Assembly: GCA_003139695.1 (NCBI GenBank)
Contig: PLJM01000025.1
Span: forward strand, 1 to 64,000
Source of the DNA: Candidatus Dormiibacterota bacterium
Lineage (GTDB): Bacteria; Chloroflexota; Dormibacteria; Dormibacterales; Dormibacteraceae
Direction: 5' to 3'
Length of the DNA stretch: 64,000 nt
This document shows positions 25,346-32,870 of the stretch, piece after piece; position 1 is the first letter of the stretch, and each line of letters starts with the position of its first letter. The notes under the pieces are model-generated. The model ran no database searches, was not told where the DNA came from, and saw only the letters and a list, made by a program, of their open reading frames with translations. The position numbers were made by a program, and so were the translations under genes.

Positions 25346-26176
25346 ATGGCGGGCCTGCATCCAGTTGTGGTCGTCACCGGCGCCACCGGAGCCATCGGCG
25401 CCGCTACCGCATCGGTGCTGGTTCGGCGCGGCGCGCGGGTGCTATTGCTCGCCCGGCCCACCGATCGCCTGGCGGCGGAGGTCAAGCGATTGGGCGGAGA
25501 GGACAAGCGAGTGAGCAGCGTCGGGGTCGACCTTTCCTCTCTTGCGTCCGTGCGCTCTGCGGCCAGGGAGATCGGTCGTGGCGTCGGCCACATCGACGCG
25601 CTCTTGAACGTCGCCGCCACCTTTACGAGCGAATATCGAAAGACGAAGGAAGGCTTCGAGGTGATGTTCGCGACCAACCATCTCGGTCCCTTCCTGCTGA
25701 CCAATCTCTTGCGCGATCAATTGGCGGGCCGAGGCCGTGTCATCACCGTGACTGCGCCATCGTCGACCCGCGTCGATGTCGACCAGCTGATGGACAAGAG
25801 GAAGTTCCGAGCCCTCGAGACATTTGGCGCGACCAAGGCGGCCAACCTGCTATTCACGTTCGAGCTGGCGCGGCGCGCCAAACGATGGGAGGTTCGTGTC
25901 AACGCATGTCATCCCGGGCTCGTTCGCTCGGAGCTCATGCGCGAGGCCTGGAGGCCCATCCGCGTCATCACGAGAATGGTGTCGCAGTCTCCGGATCGTG
26001 TGGCCGAGGACCTGGCGGACCTTGCGATGTCGCCCGCGCACGAGGGCACGACCGGGTGGTTCTTCAAGGGAATCAAGAGGATCGAGCCGCCGAAGTCGAC
26101 CGTGGACCAGCAGGCCCAGGCCCGCTTATGGCAGCGGAGCGCCGAATTGGTCGAGTTGGAGAAGGCCGGCTTCTAA
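25346..26176 (+). CDS. Short-chain dehydrogenase/reductase with altered active site
   Basis: The 276 residues have the Rossmann TGATGAIG (about 10-17), NVAATF in place of NNAG, and the retinol dehydrogenase-like layout. The catalytic YxxxK is FGATK, with Phe for Tyr, and the serine strand reads VITVTAPSS. It therefore may be inactive as a dehydrogenase or catalyse something else. ATG 25346 is chosen since an upstream in-frame ATG would overlap the divergent GDPD leader. It overlaps the convergent NIPSNAP gene at the stop codons. Confidence 0.82.
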   Translation: MAGLHPVVVVTGATGAIGAATASVLVRRGARVLLLARPTDRLAAEVKRLGGEDKRVSSVGVDLSSLASVRSAAREIGRGVGHIDALLNVAATFTSEYRKTKEGFEVMFATNHLGPFLLTNLLRDQLAGRGRVITVTAPSSTRVDVDQLMDKRKFRALETFGATKAANLLFTFELARRAKRWEVRVNACHPGLVRSELMREAWRPIRVITRMVSQSPDRVAEDLADLAMSPAHEGTTGWFFKGIKRIEPPKSTVDQQAQARLWQRSAELVELEKAGF

Positions 26177-26457
26177 GGTTCGCGGATCATCCAGTGTTCG
26201 TTCTTCTGGATGTGGCGAGCGGGGTCGGGGTCCACGTTTTTACGCTCGGGTAACTCGTAGTAGCGCGAGTCGGCCAGCTCGAAGTTGCCGTCGTGCTCGA
26301 GAATCCAGACGAACTGGTTGGTGTCATCGATGACCCACGGCCCGATCACGCGAAATCCGCTCTGGAGCCTCAGCGGCAGAATTTGCTCCCCCCACTCCCG
26401 GGAGAAGGCCTCCAGCTCGCCCGGCTTGATCGTGTACATGCGCAGCTGCTTTGCCAT
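26173..26457 (-). CDS. NIPSNAP family protein
   Basis: The 94-residue ferredoxin-like alpha/beta barrel protein starts MAKQLRMYTIKPGELEAF and contains GFRVIGPWVIDDTNQFVWILEHDG, typical of NIPSNAP/Dabb domains. Biochemical roles differ between members. ATG 26457 follows the family N-terminus; an upstream in-frame Met at 26490 adds unrelated residues. Confidence 0.82.
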   Translation of the reverse strand: MAKQLRMYTIKPGELEAFSREWGEQILPLRLQSGFRVIGPWVIDDTNQFVWILEHDGNFELADSRYYELPERKNVDPDPARHIQKNEHWMIREP

Positions 26458-26505
26458 TCGCCCCAATCGTAACGGCGCGAAAGTGCACACCGCGCTCCAC
26501 GTTTC

Positions 26506-26523
26506 TTCACACGGCGCTCACAA
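26506..26523. promoter_or_regulatory. Direct repeats, probable OmpR-type operator
   Basis: TTCACAC (26506-26512) and CTCACAA (26517-26523) are spaced 11 bases start to start, the one-turn tandem arrangement used by OmpR/PhoB-family regulators. They lie 55-70 bases before the small membrane gene that leads the two-component operon, so autoregulation is plausible. Confidence 0.4.
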
Positions 26524-26577
26524 CCTGGCGGAACTATGGAGACATGCAGTCAACCTCTAGTTCAAGGAGTGATCGAC

Positions 26578-26949
26578 ATGAGACGCGGTTTCAGTCTGTT
26601 GTGGGTGGTGCTGACGCTGGCCATCGCCGCCATCGTCGGCGTGCTGTCGTACCAGGCGGGGGTGGCGACGCAGGTACCCGCCGGCGCAGCGATTCCCCCG
26701 TATTACTACGAGCCGCATTTCGCCGGCTTCGGGTTGTTCGGGATCCTGTTCCTGGTGTTCATCTTCTTCCTGCTCATCCGCATCTTCAGCTTCGGACGCT
26801 GGGGCGGCGGTCACGGTGGCTGGAAGCGCCATGGCTACGGTGGTGGCGGCGTGCCGCCGGCAATCGAAGAGCGCATGCAGGAGTGGCACAAGCGGGCGCA
26901 CGGCGAGCAGCCTGCGCCGACTCCGCCACCCGACCAGCGACAGGCGTAG
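26578..26949 (+). CDS. Small membrane protein upstream of a two-component system
   Basis: ATG 26578 follows AAGGAG by eight bases. The 123-residue protein has two transmembrane helices (about 5-27 and 50-70), a Gly/His/Arg-rich loop (WGGGHGGWKRHGYGGGG) and a C-terminal amphipathic stretch (IEERMQEWHKRAHGE) like the short C-terminal SHOCT-type helices of small membrane proteins. It heads a run with a response regulator and sensor kinase on the same strand and could be their target or accessory. Confidence 0.65.
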   Translation: MRRGFSLLWVVLTLAIAAIVGVLSYQAGVATQVPAGAAIPPYYYEPHFAGFGLFGILFLVFIFFLLIRIFSFGRWGGGHGGWKRHGYGGGGVPPAIEERMQEWHKRAHGEQPAPTPPPDQRQA

Positions 26950-26993
26950 TGCCAATGGACGCCCCTGTCCGCGACCGTCTGCTGACTGAGGGG

Positions 26994-27125
26994 GATATCC
27001 CCCCTCAGGGCGGCGGGCCTGGCGGAGCCAGCTCCCGGCGCACCCCCCTGCTGAGGTGGGATGTCCGCCCTCAGGGCGGCGGGCCTGGCGGAGCCAGCTC
27101 CCGGCGCACCCCCTTCCCGTGGGGG
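26994..27125 (+). repeat. Tandem 66-base GC repeat (family 3)
   Basis: Two consecutive 66-base units begin GATATCCCCCCTC and GATGTCCGCCCTC and share AGGGCGGCGGGCCTGGCGG and GCCAGCTCCCGGCGCACCCCC. GGCCTGGCGGAGCCAGC forms a hairpin in each. A related copy is at 50059-50131. It lies between the membrane protein gene and the response regulator gene. Confidence 0.8.
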
Positions 27126-27158
27126 GAGAGGGTGCCTCTGCAGGACCCCATCCTTAGG

Positions 27159-27854
27159 ATGGGCACCTTGACAACCATCCTGGTCGTGGACGACGAGCCT
27201 CGCATCGTCCAGCTCGTTCGCGACTACCTCGAGCACGGTGGCTTCACCGTGCTCGTGGCGTCTGATGGACAGACTGCCCTCCGCACCGCCCGGACGGGCC
27301 GCCCAGACCTGGTCGTGCTCGACCTGGGCCTGCCAGGTCTTGACGGCTTGGACGTGACGCGCGCCCTTCGCCGCGACGGCGAGATCCCGATCATCATGCT
27401 GACCGCGCGGACCGAAGAAACCGACAAGCTGGTCGGCCTCGAGCTCGGCGCGGACGATTACCTGACCAAACCCTTCAGCCCCAAGGAGCTGGTGGCCCGT
27501 GTTCGTGCGGTGCTGAGAAGAGCAGAAGGGCTGCGATCCACGTCCGACGTGATCCGCGCCGGCGAAGTCGAGCTCGACCTGCCCCGCATGGAAGCGCGTT
27601 TTGGCGGCCGTCGGGTTGACCTCACCAAGACAGAGTTCCAGCTGCTGGCGACGATGGCGCGGCAGCCTGGCCGCGTATTCACTCGTGCCCAGCTGCTCGA
27701 TGCCGTGAAGGGAGTCGCATTCGAGTCCTACGAGCGCGCCATCGACGCCCACATCAAAAATATCCGCCGCAAGGTGGAAACGAATCCACGCGCACCACGC
27801 TACGTTCTCACTGTGTTTGGAGTGGGTTACCGGTTCGCCGAGCCTGATAGCTGA
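27159..27854 (+). CDS. OmpR/PhoB family response regulator
   Basis: From ATG 27159 (TTG 27168 is an alternative) the 231 residues have a receiver domain with acidic VVDDE, phospho-acceptor Asp in VVLDLGLPGLDG (about 55), Thr in MLTA and Lys in LTKPFSPKE (about 103), then a winged helix with LTKTEFQLL and YVLTVFGVGYRF. The frame is open far upstream through the tandem repeat, but that part is not receiver-like. The sensor kinase starts at the stop codon. Confidence 0.93.
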   Translation: MGTLTTILVVDDEPRIVQLVRDYLEHGGFTVLVASDGQTALRTARTGRPDLVVLDLGLPGLDGLDVTRALRRDGEIPIIMLTARTEETDKLVGLELGADDYLTKPFSPKELVARVRAVLRRAEGLRSTSDVIRAGEVELDLPRMEARFGGRRVDLTKTEFQLLATMARQPGRVFTRAQLLDAVKGVAFESYERAIDAHIKNIRRKVETNPRAPRYVLTVFGVGYRFAEPDS

Positions 27855-28979
27855 TTGAGCCGCCAATGGGGCCCGCCGCCACAGCATCGTCCGCCGTGGT
27901 GGCCGGAAGGCCAATCGTGGCCGCCGAGCGGCCGGTGGGGTCGGCGGCGAGGACCGTTTCTCTGGCGAATCGGCTGTTTGCTCGTCGTCGTGCTCACGTT
28001 GGCGGCGGTGGCGGGCGGTGTGGTGACCACCTTGGTGGGCATCGCCATGGATCGTGGCACCGGCGGATTGGCCCGCAATCCATTCGATCTCGTGTGGATC
28101 GCTGCGCTGGTGCTCGTGGTCCTCGTCGCGGCCGTCGGGCTGCGTGGCATCAGGCGCATCACAGGCCCGATGGACAACCTGATCCAGGCGGCGCGCCGCA
28201 TCGAGAAGGGCGATTACTCGGCGAGCGTTCCGGAATACGGCCCGCCGGAGATGCGCTCGGTCGCGCGTGCGTTCAACGCCATGTCCGCCAGGCTCAAGCT
28301 GACTGACGAGCAGAGACGAAGCTTTCTCGCCGACGTCGCGCACGAGCTAAGGACACCCCTGTCGATAATTCGCGGCCAGGCTGAGGGTATTGCTGATGGC
28401 CTGTACCCCGGCGATACGGAACACCTCGAGCCGATCCTCGACGCGACCCGCAGCCTCGAGGTGCTCGTCGAAGACCTCCGCACCCTCGTGCTGACGGACG
28501 CCGGCAGCCTGGTTCTGAACCGTGAGCCTATCGATCCGACTGCCCTGGTGCACGACGTGCTGGCTTCGTTCAAGGCCCAATCGGAGGCGTCTGAGGTGAA
28601 CCTTGCGGGCGACCTGGACTACGGCATCCCGATGGTGGACGTTGACCCCGCACGCATGCGAAGCGCGCTGGCGAATGTCATCTCCAATGCCATCCGCCAC
28701 ACACCGCCCGGCGGATCGGTGCGAGTGGGGGTCCAGTCGGCCGGCGACCAGGTGGTCGTGACCGTGACCGACACCGGCGAGGGCATCCCGGCCAAGCTCC
28801 TACCTCGGGTCTTCGAGCGGTTCGTCAAGACGCCCAGCTCGACCGGCTCTGGCCTCGGCCTGGCGATCGCACACGACATCGTGACCGCGCACAGCGGCAA
28901 GATCGAGATCGAGAGCACGCAGGGCGTGGGCACCGCGGTGCGCATCATTCTCCAGGCCGCGAGCGCCCCTGTTGACTGA
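27855..28979 (+). CDS. Sensor histidine kinase
   Basis: TTG 27855 directly follows the regulator's TGA. The 374-residue protein has a Trp/Pro/Arg-rich cytoplasmic head (PPQHRPPWWPEGQSWPPSG), two transmembrane helices (about 40-65 and 78-97), a HAMP segment, the H-box DVAHELRTPLS (His about 163), N-box NVISNAIRHTP, G1 DTGEGIP and G2 GSGLGLAIAHDIV. It autophosphorylates and passes phosphate to the upstream regulator. The periplasmic loop is very short, so it may sense the membrane itself. GC hairpin 28980-29003 follows. Confidence 0.92.
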   Translation: MSRQWGPPPQHRPPWWPEGQSWPPSGRWGRRRGPFLWRIGCLLVVVLTLAAVAGGVVTTLVGIAMDRGTGGLARNPFDLVWIAALVLVVLVAAVGLRGIRRITGPMDNLIQAARRIEKGDYSASVPEYGPPEMRSVARAFNAMSARLKLTDEQRRSFLADVAHELRTPLSIIRGQAEGIADGLYPGDTEHLEPILDATRSLEVLVEDLRTLVLTDAGSLVLNREPIDPTALVHDVLASFKAQSEASEVNLAGDLDYGIPMVDVDPARMRSALANVISNAIRHTPPGGSVRVGVQSAGDQVVVTVTDTGEGIPAKLLPRVFERFVKTPSSTGSGLGLAIAHDIVTAHSGKIEIESTQGVGTAVRIILQAASAPVD

Positions 28980-29003
28980 CCGCCCCACCTTCGTATTGGG
29001 CGG
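28980..29003 (+). terminator. Possible terminator after the kinase gene
   Basis: CCGCCC and GGGCGG pair around a 12-base loop immediately after the stop codon. The T run (AATTTTG) is ten bases further, so efficiency is uncertain. Confidence 0.35.
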
Positions 29004-29013
29004 AAGCTGAATT

Positions 29014-29030
29014 TTGCTGATATTGTTACG
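29014..29030 (+). promoter_or_regulatory. Shared upstream motif TTGCTGA..TTGTTACG
   Basis: TTGCTGATATTGTTACG lies about 30 bases before the DUF3494 gene and is nearly identical to 30798-30814 before the gene at 30854. Taken as a -35 (TTGCTG), TACACA 17 bases on could be the -10 here, but the second copy lacks a -10, so it may instead be a regulator site. Confidence 0.4.
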
Positions 29031-29061
29031 CCGCTCTACACACGATCATGAGGTGAAAAAC

Positions 29062-29955
29062 ATGCGGCGCACAGTTTTGTCGGTCAGTCTTGTAGCACTC
29101 GTCATCCTTCTATGGCCGGCAACCGCGTTCGCGGCCACCGACCCCGGGCTCCGGACCGCGGGCAATTTCGCCGTCCTGGCCGCCACCCCGAATATCACCA
29201 ACACGGGCCCCACCTGGATCTCTGGGCAGGTTGGCATCTCGCCACAATGTTCGATCACCGGCTTCCCGCCCGGGGTATCGGGCGTTCAACACAAATGCGA
29301 CGCCGTGGCTCTCAAGGCCAAGACCGACCTGACTGCCGCCTACACCCGGGCGGCGAACGCGCCGTGCCCTGGGACTAACAACTTCACAAACGTGAACCTC
29401 GGTAACAAGAAGCTGGTTCCCGGCGTGTACTGTCAGACCACCGCTCCGACGCTGACCGGCACCCTCACCCTCAACGGCTCAGGGGTTTACATATTCCAGA
29501 TCGGTAGCACGCTGATCACGGCCACTGGTGCACGCGTCGTCCTGATCGGCGGCGCTCAGCCATGCGACATCTTCTGGCAGGTGGCCAGCTCGGCAACCCT
29601 CCACGTCAACACAGCTTTCGTGGGCAACATCATGGCCTTGACCTCCATCGCCATGCAGACGGGCGCGACGCTCGAAGGCAGAGCCCTGGCCCGCAATGGC
29701 ACGGTCACACTCGACACCAACCGCATCATCCAGCCAGGCGGCTGCGGCGTTGCGGCGCCTCCGGTAGGCTCCCCGCCGGCCAATAACATCCTGCCTGTCT
29801 CCCTCGGGTTCTCACTGTCGCTCCCATCGACCGGTGTCCCACTCGAGCTTCAGGGCGAGCAGTTTCCCTGGCTGCTCGTACTCGGTGCCGGCAGCGGTCT
29901 CGGCGTGATGGCGTTGGTCGTGAGCCGAGCAAGGCGCCGCCGCCGCACGACGTAG
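29062..29955 (+). CDS. DUF3494 (ice-binding-like) surface protein with LPXTG sorting signal
   Basis: ATG 29062 follows GAGGTG by six bases. The 297-residue protein has a signal peptide (1-24, cut after TAFA), a beta-solenoid DUF3494 domain (about 25-235; RTAGNFAVLAAT, LVPGVYC, FQIGSTLITATGARV, NIMALTSIAMQTGATLEGRALA) and a wall-sorting tail: LPSTG (about 254-258), a hydrophobic helix and RRRRR end. DUF3494 proteins include ice-binding proteins and adhesins. A sortase gene starts seven bases after the stop, so it is almost certainly its substrate. Confidence 0.87.
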   Translation: MRRTVLSVSLVALVILLWPATAFAATDPGLRTAGNFAVLAATPNITNTGPTWISGQVGISPQCSITGFPPGVSGVQHKCDAVALKAKTDLTAAYTRAANAPCPGTNNFTNVNLGNKKLVPGVYCQTTAPTLTGTLTLNGSGVYIFQIGSTLITATGARVVLIGGAQPCDIFWQVASSATLHVNTAFVGNIMALTSIAMQTGATLEGRALARNGTVTLDTNRIIQPGGCGVAAPPVGSPPANNILPVSLGFSLSLPSTGVPLELQGEQFPWLLVLGAGSGLGVMALVVSRARRRRRTT

Positions 29956-29961
29956 CCAAGC

Positions 29962-30765
29962 ATGGTGAGGACGTGGCCGGCAATGGTCGGCTTCGCCCAG
30001 GCGGTCGCTAGGATGGGATCCCTAGTGGCTGATCGCACAGAGTCATTGGTTCGGACGTGGCCCAGGGCGCTCGGCCGCGTCTCCATATCGACGTCGCTGT
30101 TGGGCGAAGTGGTACTGGCTGCATTGCTGGCGGTCACGGTGGCCTCCTCCTGGCGCGACGGCATGCCCACCGACCAGCTTGCCGACCTGGTGGCACCGCC
30201 TCTAGGAAGCATCGACTCGGCGCAGGTCTCCGGAAACAATCTCTCAGGGAAACCGGATTGGTGGGGCTCAAAGCTGCCCGTCGTCCTCCCCGCACCTGCC
30301 CGGCAGGCGCACGTGCCAAGCGCTTCGCCTGCGCAGCTGCTCATCCCAGCTCTTGATGTCCACCGTGCGGTGGAGATGGTCGGGGTCGATGAGTTCGGAA
30401 CATTGCAGCTGCCGGTGAATGCCTGGAACGCAGGCTGGTACCGATGGGGCCCCGTGCCTGGTGCGCCGGGCGACGCTGTAATCGAGGGCCACGCCGGATA
30501 TCCCAAACAGCCGATGATCTTCGGCAAGCTGGCCACGCTCCACCCTGGAGACAAGATCGTGGTGGTGCTCGCAGACGGGAGCCGGCAGCTCTTCATCGTG
30601 TCTTCGATGAGAACCGTGCCCGCCGGCTCAGCCCCAGCCGGCCTTGGCTCGTTCTCTGGCAAGCCCAGGCTCACGCTCGTGACCTGCACCGGCCATTTCG
30701 ACAAGAAGAACTACTGGTATTCAGATCGGCTGCTGCTCGAAGCGACTTACGCCGGCCTGGCCTGA
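29962..30765 (+). CDS. Sortase (class E/F-like)
   Basis: The 267-residue transpeptidase has one N-terminal membrane helix (about 45-65) and the catalytic trio His in IEGHAGY (about 177), Cys in LVTCTG (about 242) and Arg in YSDRLLLEA (about 256). It would cleave LPXTG-like signals and attach proteins to the wall. The DUF3494 protein just upstream carries LPSTG, giving a dedicated substrate-enzyme pair. A later start near the ATG-like Met17 is possible because the first 40 residues are poorly conserved in appearance. Confidence 0.9.
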   Translation: MVRTWPAMVGFAQAVARMGSLVADRTESLVRTWPRALGRVSISTSLLGEVVLAALLAVTVASSWRDGMPTDQLADLVAPPLGSIDSAQVSGNNLSGKPDWWGSKLPVVLPAPARQAHVPSASPAQLLIPALDVHRAVEMVGVDEFGTLQLPVNAWNAGWYRWGPVPGAPGDAVIEGHAGYPKQPMIFGKLATLHPGDKIVVVLADGSRQLFIVSSMRTVPAGSAPAGLGSFSGKPRLTLVTCTGHFDKKNYWYSDRLLLEATYAGLA

Positions 30766-30797
30766 AGCGCAGCAGCGGAAGGGCCGCTGGGGGGAAG

Positions 30798-30814
30798 TTG
30801 CTGACTTTGTTACG
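30798..30814 (+). promoter_or_regulatory. Shared upstream motif, second copy
   Basis: TTGCTGACTTTGTTACG differs from 29014-29030 at only two positions and lies about 40 bases before the start at 30854. GTGAGTAAATAA with AGAGGTG follows as leader and ribosome binding site. Confidence 0.4.
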
Positions 30815-30853
30815 GGCTTAAGGGCATCCTCACCCCAAGAGGTGAGTAAATAA

Positions 30854-31249
30854 ATGGCAGTTCAGCAGCCCGTTTCCGATCCCGTTTCCGCGCCGCCTTC
30901 CGCTCCCGTCGAGCACGTATCGATGACCGAGCAGAGTCGCTACAACTTCCGCGCCGCGGCGGTCGTCTGGTTCGTTGTTGGTGTGATCGAGATCTTTATC
31001 GCCGCACGCTTCCTGGGCAAGCTGTTCGGCGCCTCAGCACACTCCGCTTTCGTCAACTTCATCTACCAGGTGAGCGGGCCGATGGTGGCTCCCTTCACCG
31101 GGATCTTCGGCGACACCGGCACGAGGACCAACACGTTTGAGACCGCATCGCTCGTGGCGCTCGTGGTCTACGCAGTGATCGGCTGGGGTCTCGTCGTCCT
31201 CATCAGGATCGTCACCGCGCCGAAAGGTGCAAAGCCCGCTTCCTCATGA
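30854..31249 (+). CDS. Two-helix membrane protein (YggT-like)
   Basis: The 131 residues have a Pro/Val-rich head (1-30) and two transmembrane helices (about 36-58 and 93-115) flanking YQVSGPMVAPFTGIFGDTG, which resembles the FxxxVSxPxLxPFR-like segment of YggT proteins. Function unknown; YggT relatives are linked to osmotic stress. It overlaps the next gene as ATGA and heads a three-gene unit of small membrane proteins. Confidence 0.6.
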   Translation: MAVQQPVSDPVSAPPSAPVEHVSMTEQSRYNFRAAAVVWFVVGVIEIFIAARFLGKLFGASAHSAFVNFIYQVSGPMVAPFTGIFGDTGTRTNTFETASLVALVVYAVIGWGLVVLIRIVTAPKGAKPASS

Positions 31250-31551
31250 CCGATTTCAGGTCATGGCCGAAGAAATGGAATGACGCCTCGCTTGGGGACT
31301 ACGTGACGCTGCCTGAGTTCAAGCAGTCGGGCGGCCAGTGGTCGTTGTTGGGGATGCTGGCTCTTGGCCTTGTCGTGGGTGCAGCAATCGGCGGCTATGC
31401 CGTTTCCCAACGCACGCAGATGAAGAAGCTCGCCAAGCGCGTCCATCGCATAGGCGATGAGCTGGCTGCCGCGGCCGAAGACGAGGCTGACCAGCCCGTC
31501 ACCACAAGCCGACGATCTAATCACCGACGCAAGTCGGCATTGGAGGTATAG
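31246..31551 (+). CDS. Small membrane protein of unknown function
   Basis: The 101-residue protein has a soluble start (MTDFRSWPKKWNDASLGDYVTLPEFKQSGGQW), one transmembrane helix (about 34-54) and a charged coiled-coil-like C-terminal part (KKLAKRVHRIGDELAAAAEDEADQ). It is coupled to the YggT-like gene by a 4-base overlap and lies two bases before the GlsB-type gene, suggesting shared expression. I recognise no family. Confidence 0.55.
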   Translation: MTDFRSWPKKWNDASLGDYVTLPEFKQSGGQWSLLGMLALGLVVGAAIGGYAVSQRTQMKKLAKRVHRIGDELAAAAEDEADQPVTTSRRSNHRRKSALEV

Positions 31552-31553
31552 CC

Positions 31554-31820
31554 GTGGAACTGGGAGGCATCATCGTCTGGATCATCGTCGGCGCGATCGC
31601 CGGCTTCCTGGCCAGCAAGGTGCTGACGGGTAAGGGCATGGGTCTCATCTGGGACATCGTGGTCGGGATTCTCGGTGCCTTTGTCGGTGGCTGGCTTGCG
31701 AGCCTCGCCCACATCTCCGTCACGAACATCTTGGTGCAGATCGTCGTCGCCTTTGTTGGCGCCGTGATTCTTCTAGTCATCTTCCGCGCGGTCACGGGCC
31801 GCGGCAGGCGGCACGCCTAA
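31554..31820 (+). CDS. GlsB/YeaQ/YmgE family stress-response membrane protein
   Basis: GTG 31554 gives 88 residues with three transmembrane helices and the family patterns IIVWIIVGAIAGFLASKVL and IWDIVVGILGAFVGGWLA. Members (transglycosylase-associated proteins) are induced by general stress. It ends a three-gene run of small membrane proteins followed by a strong hairpin. Confidence 0.85.
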   Translation: MELGGIIVWIIVGAIAGFLASKVLTGKGMGLIWDIVVGILGAFVGGWLASLAHISVTNILVQIVVAFVGAVILLVIFRAVTGRGRRHA

Positions 31821-31832
31821 GACACGTCGAGT

Positions 31833-31858
31833 GGCCTCGTGGTTACCCCCACGGGGCC
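31833..31858 (+). terminator. Hairpin after the small membrane gene cluster
   Basis: GGCCTCGTGG (31833-31842) pairs along ten positions with CCACGGGGCC (31849-31858), one of them G-U. No T tract follows, so it may stabilise the 3' end or need Rho. From here to 31995 I see nothing else. Confidence 0.45.
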
Positions 31859-31995
31859 GGGCCTGTCATGAAGCGTCAGGCTGGCGCCAACCAGCGCAGC
31901 GCCTCAGGTAACGACACAAACGTCCGGATGACGAGCTGTCGTGCCAACGACCTGGAGACATCCTCCTATCGACGCCACGATCCGCGCTGTAGTAG

Positions 31996-32403
31996 TCACG
32001 CAGGCGGGTGCGGCGTGATCTTCCAGAGGATCGTATCGTGCACGTACTTCGCACGATCGGTGCCACGAAGCTCGACTGCGTAGTGCACATTGCCCGTCGT
32101 GACGAGGTAAATGTGGCTCTCCGAAAAGAACGACCCCATAAAGCTTTTCGCCGCAAGTGTCGAGACGCTCGCGATCTGCGAATACGGCAGCGAAGTAATG
32201 GCGGACAGGTTCTTATGCCCCGGAAAGGCCGAGACGAATGAGCGGTTCAGGATGATGACCCGCAGATCGGTCAGGGCGATGAAGCCGCTGCCGATTCCTT
32301 TGTCGTCATAGACGCAGTAAATGGTCTCGCCCGCCAGTAGGCCGGACTGGACCTGGGCTAGCTGGTCAGGTCGGTCGTGCGGAATTTCGGAGGTTGAGGT
32401 CAT
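31996..32403 (-). CDS. PH domain-like (YokE-type) protein
   Basis: The 135-residue protein matches bacterial PH-like domains: LLAGETIYCVYDDKGIGSGFIALTDLRVIILNRSF, then SLPYSQIASVSTLAAK and HIYLVTTGNVHYAVELRG. Such domains occur in small cytosolic proteins of unknown role. It is monocistronic, preceded on its strand by an AGGAGGAG-like sequence (32404-32413). Confidence 0.75.
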   Translation of the reverse strand: MTSTSEIPHDRPDQLAQVQSGLLAGETIYCVYDDKGIGSGFIALTDLRVIILNRSFVSAFPGHKNLSAITSLPYSQIASVSTLAAKSFMGSFFSESHIYLVTTGNVHYAVELRGTDRAKYVHDTILWKITPHPPA

Positions 32404-32507
32404 GACTCCTCCTCATCATCTCCTATGCGCAGTGGGGGGGACTACTCCGGTAGGGGTCGGGATAGGGGTTAAACCGTTGTTTTGCAGCTGACTCTGAGAT
32501 CAGAAGA

Positions 32508-32583
32508 TGGAGCGGGAGACGGGCTTCGAACCCGCTACCTCGACCTTGGCAAGGTCGCGCTCTACCAAGTGAGCTACTCCCGC
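32508..32583 (-). tRNA. tRNA-Gly (anticodon GCC)
   Basis: On the minus strand: acceptor GCGGGAG/CTCCCGC, D arm GCTCACTTGGTAGAGC, anticodon stem CGACC/GGTCG with loop TTGCCAA, T arm GCGGGTTCGAAGCCCGT, discriminator T and an encoded CCA (32510-32508). Its 5' end overlaps the last 10 bases of the XRE regulator gene. Confidence 0.95.
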
Positions 32584-32870
32584 TCGGGCAGAGGTGCAAT
32601 GATACCCCGCCGACCCACCTCGACCCCTCCCCCGCCCGGCTGGAACCTGAGGTCAGCCGCCTGCCTTTTGCTTTGCCTGGGCTCGGCCTCGAAGATCTCT
32701 TCGATCCGCCGCTTGAAAGTTCGGGCGAGCGAGAAGGCCAGCGGTAGGCTCGGGTCGTACTTGCCGGTTTCGATCGCATTCACCGTCTGACGCGATACGC
32801 CCAGCCTCTGCGCCAGGTCCGCCTGCGACCAATCGAGCTCAGCGCGCAGGACTCGCAGCCGGTTCTTCAC
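32574..32870 (-). CDS. XRE family helix-turn-helix regulator
   Basis: GTG 32870 overlaps the TGA of the upstream gene as GTGA. The 98-residue protein begins with the HTH domain VKNRLRVLRAELDWSQADLAQRLGVSRQTVNAIETGKYDPSLPLAFSLARTF, the short YozG/PadR-like type usually paired with a membrane protein. The C-terminal 35 residues are Arg/Gly/Pro-rich. The stop codon lies inside the tRNA-Gly gene, so the mRNA 3' end would be made by tRNA processing. Confidence 0.88.
   Translation of the reverse strand: MKNRLRVLRAELDWSQADLAQRLGVSRQTVNAIETGKYDPSLPLAFSLARTFKRRIEEIFEAEPRQSKRQAADLRFQPGGGGVEVGRRGIIAPLPERE

Noticed and set aside
26835-28343. A 502-codon minus-strand frame opposite the two-component genes
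   Set aside because: Composition is that of an antisense shadow and the opposite strand has clear receiver and kinase motifs.
31821-31995. A possible small gene after the GlsB-type protein
   Set aside because: Only the hairpin at 31833-31858 is evident; frames here lack a start with ribosome binding site and have shadow-like composition.
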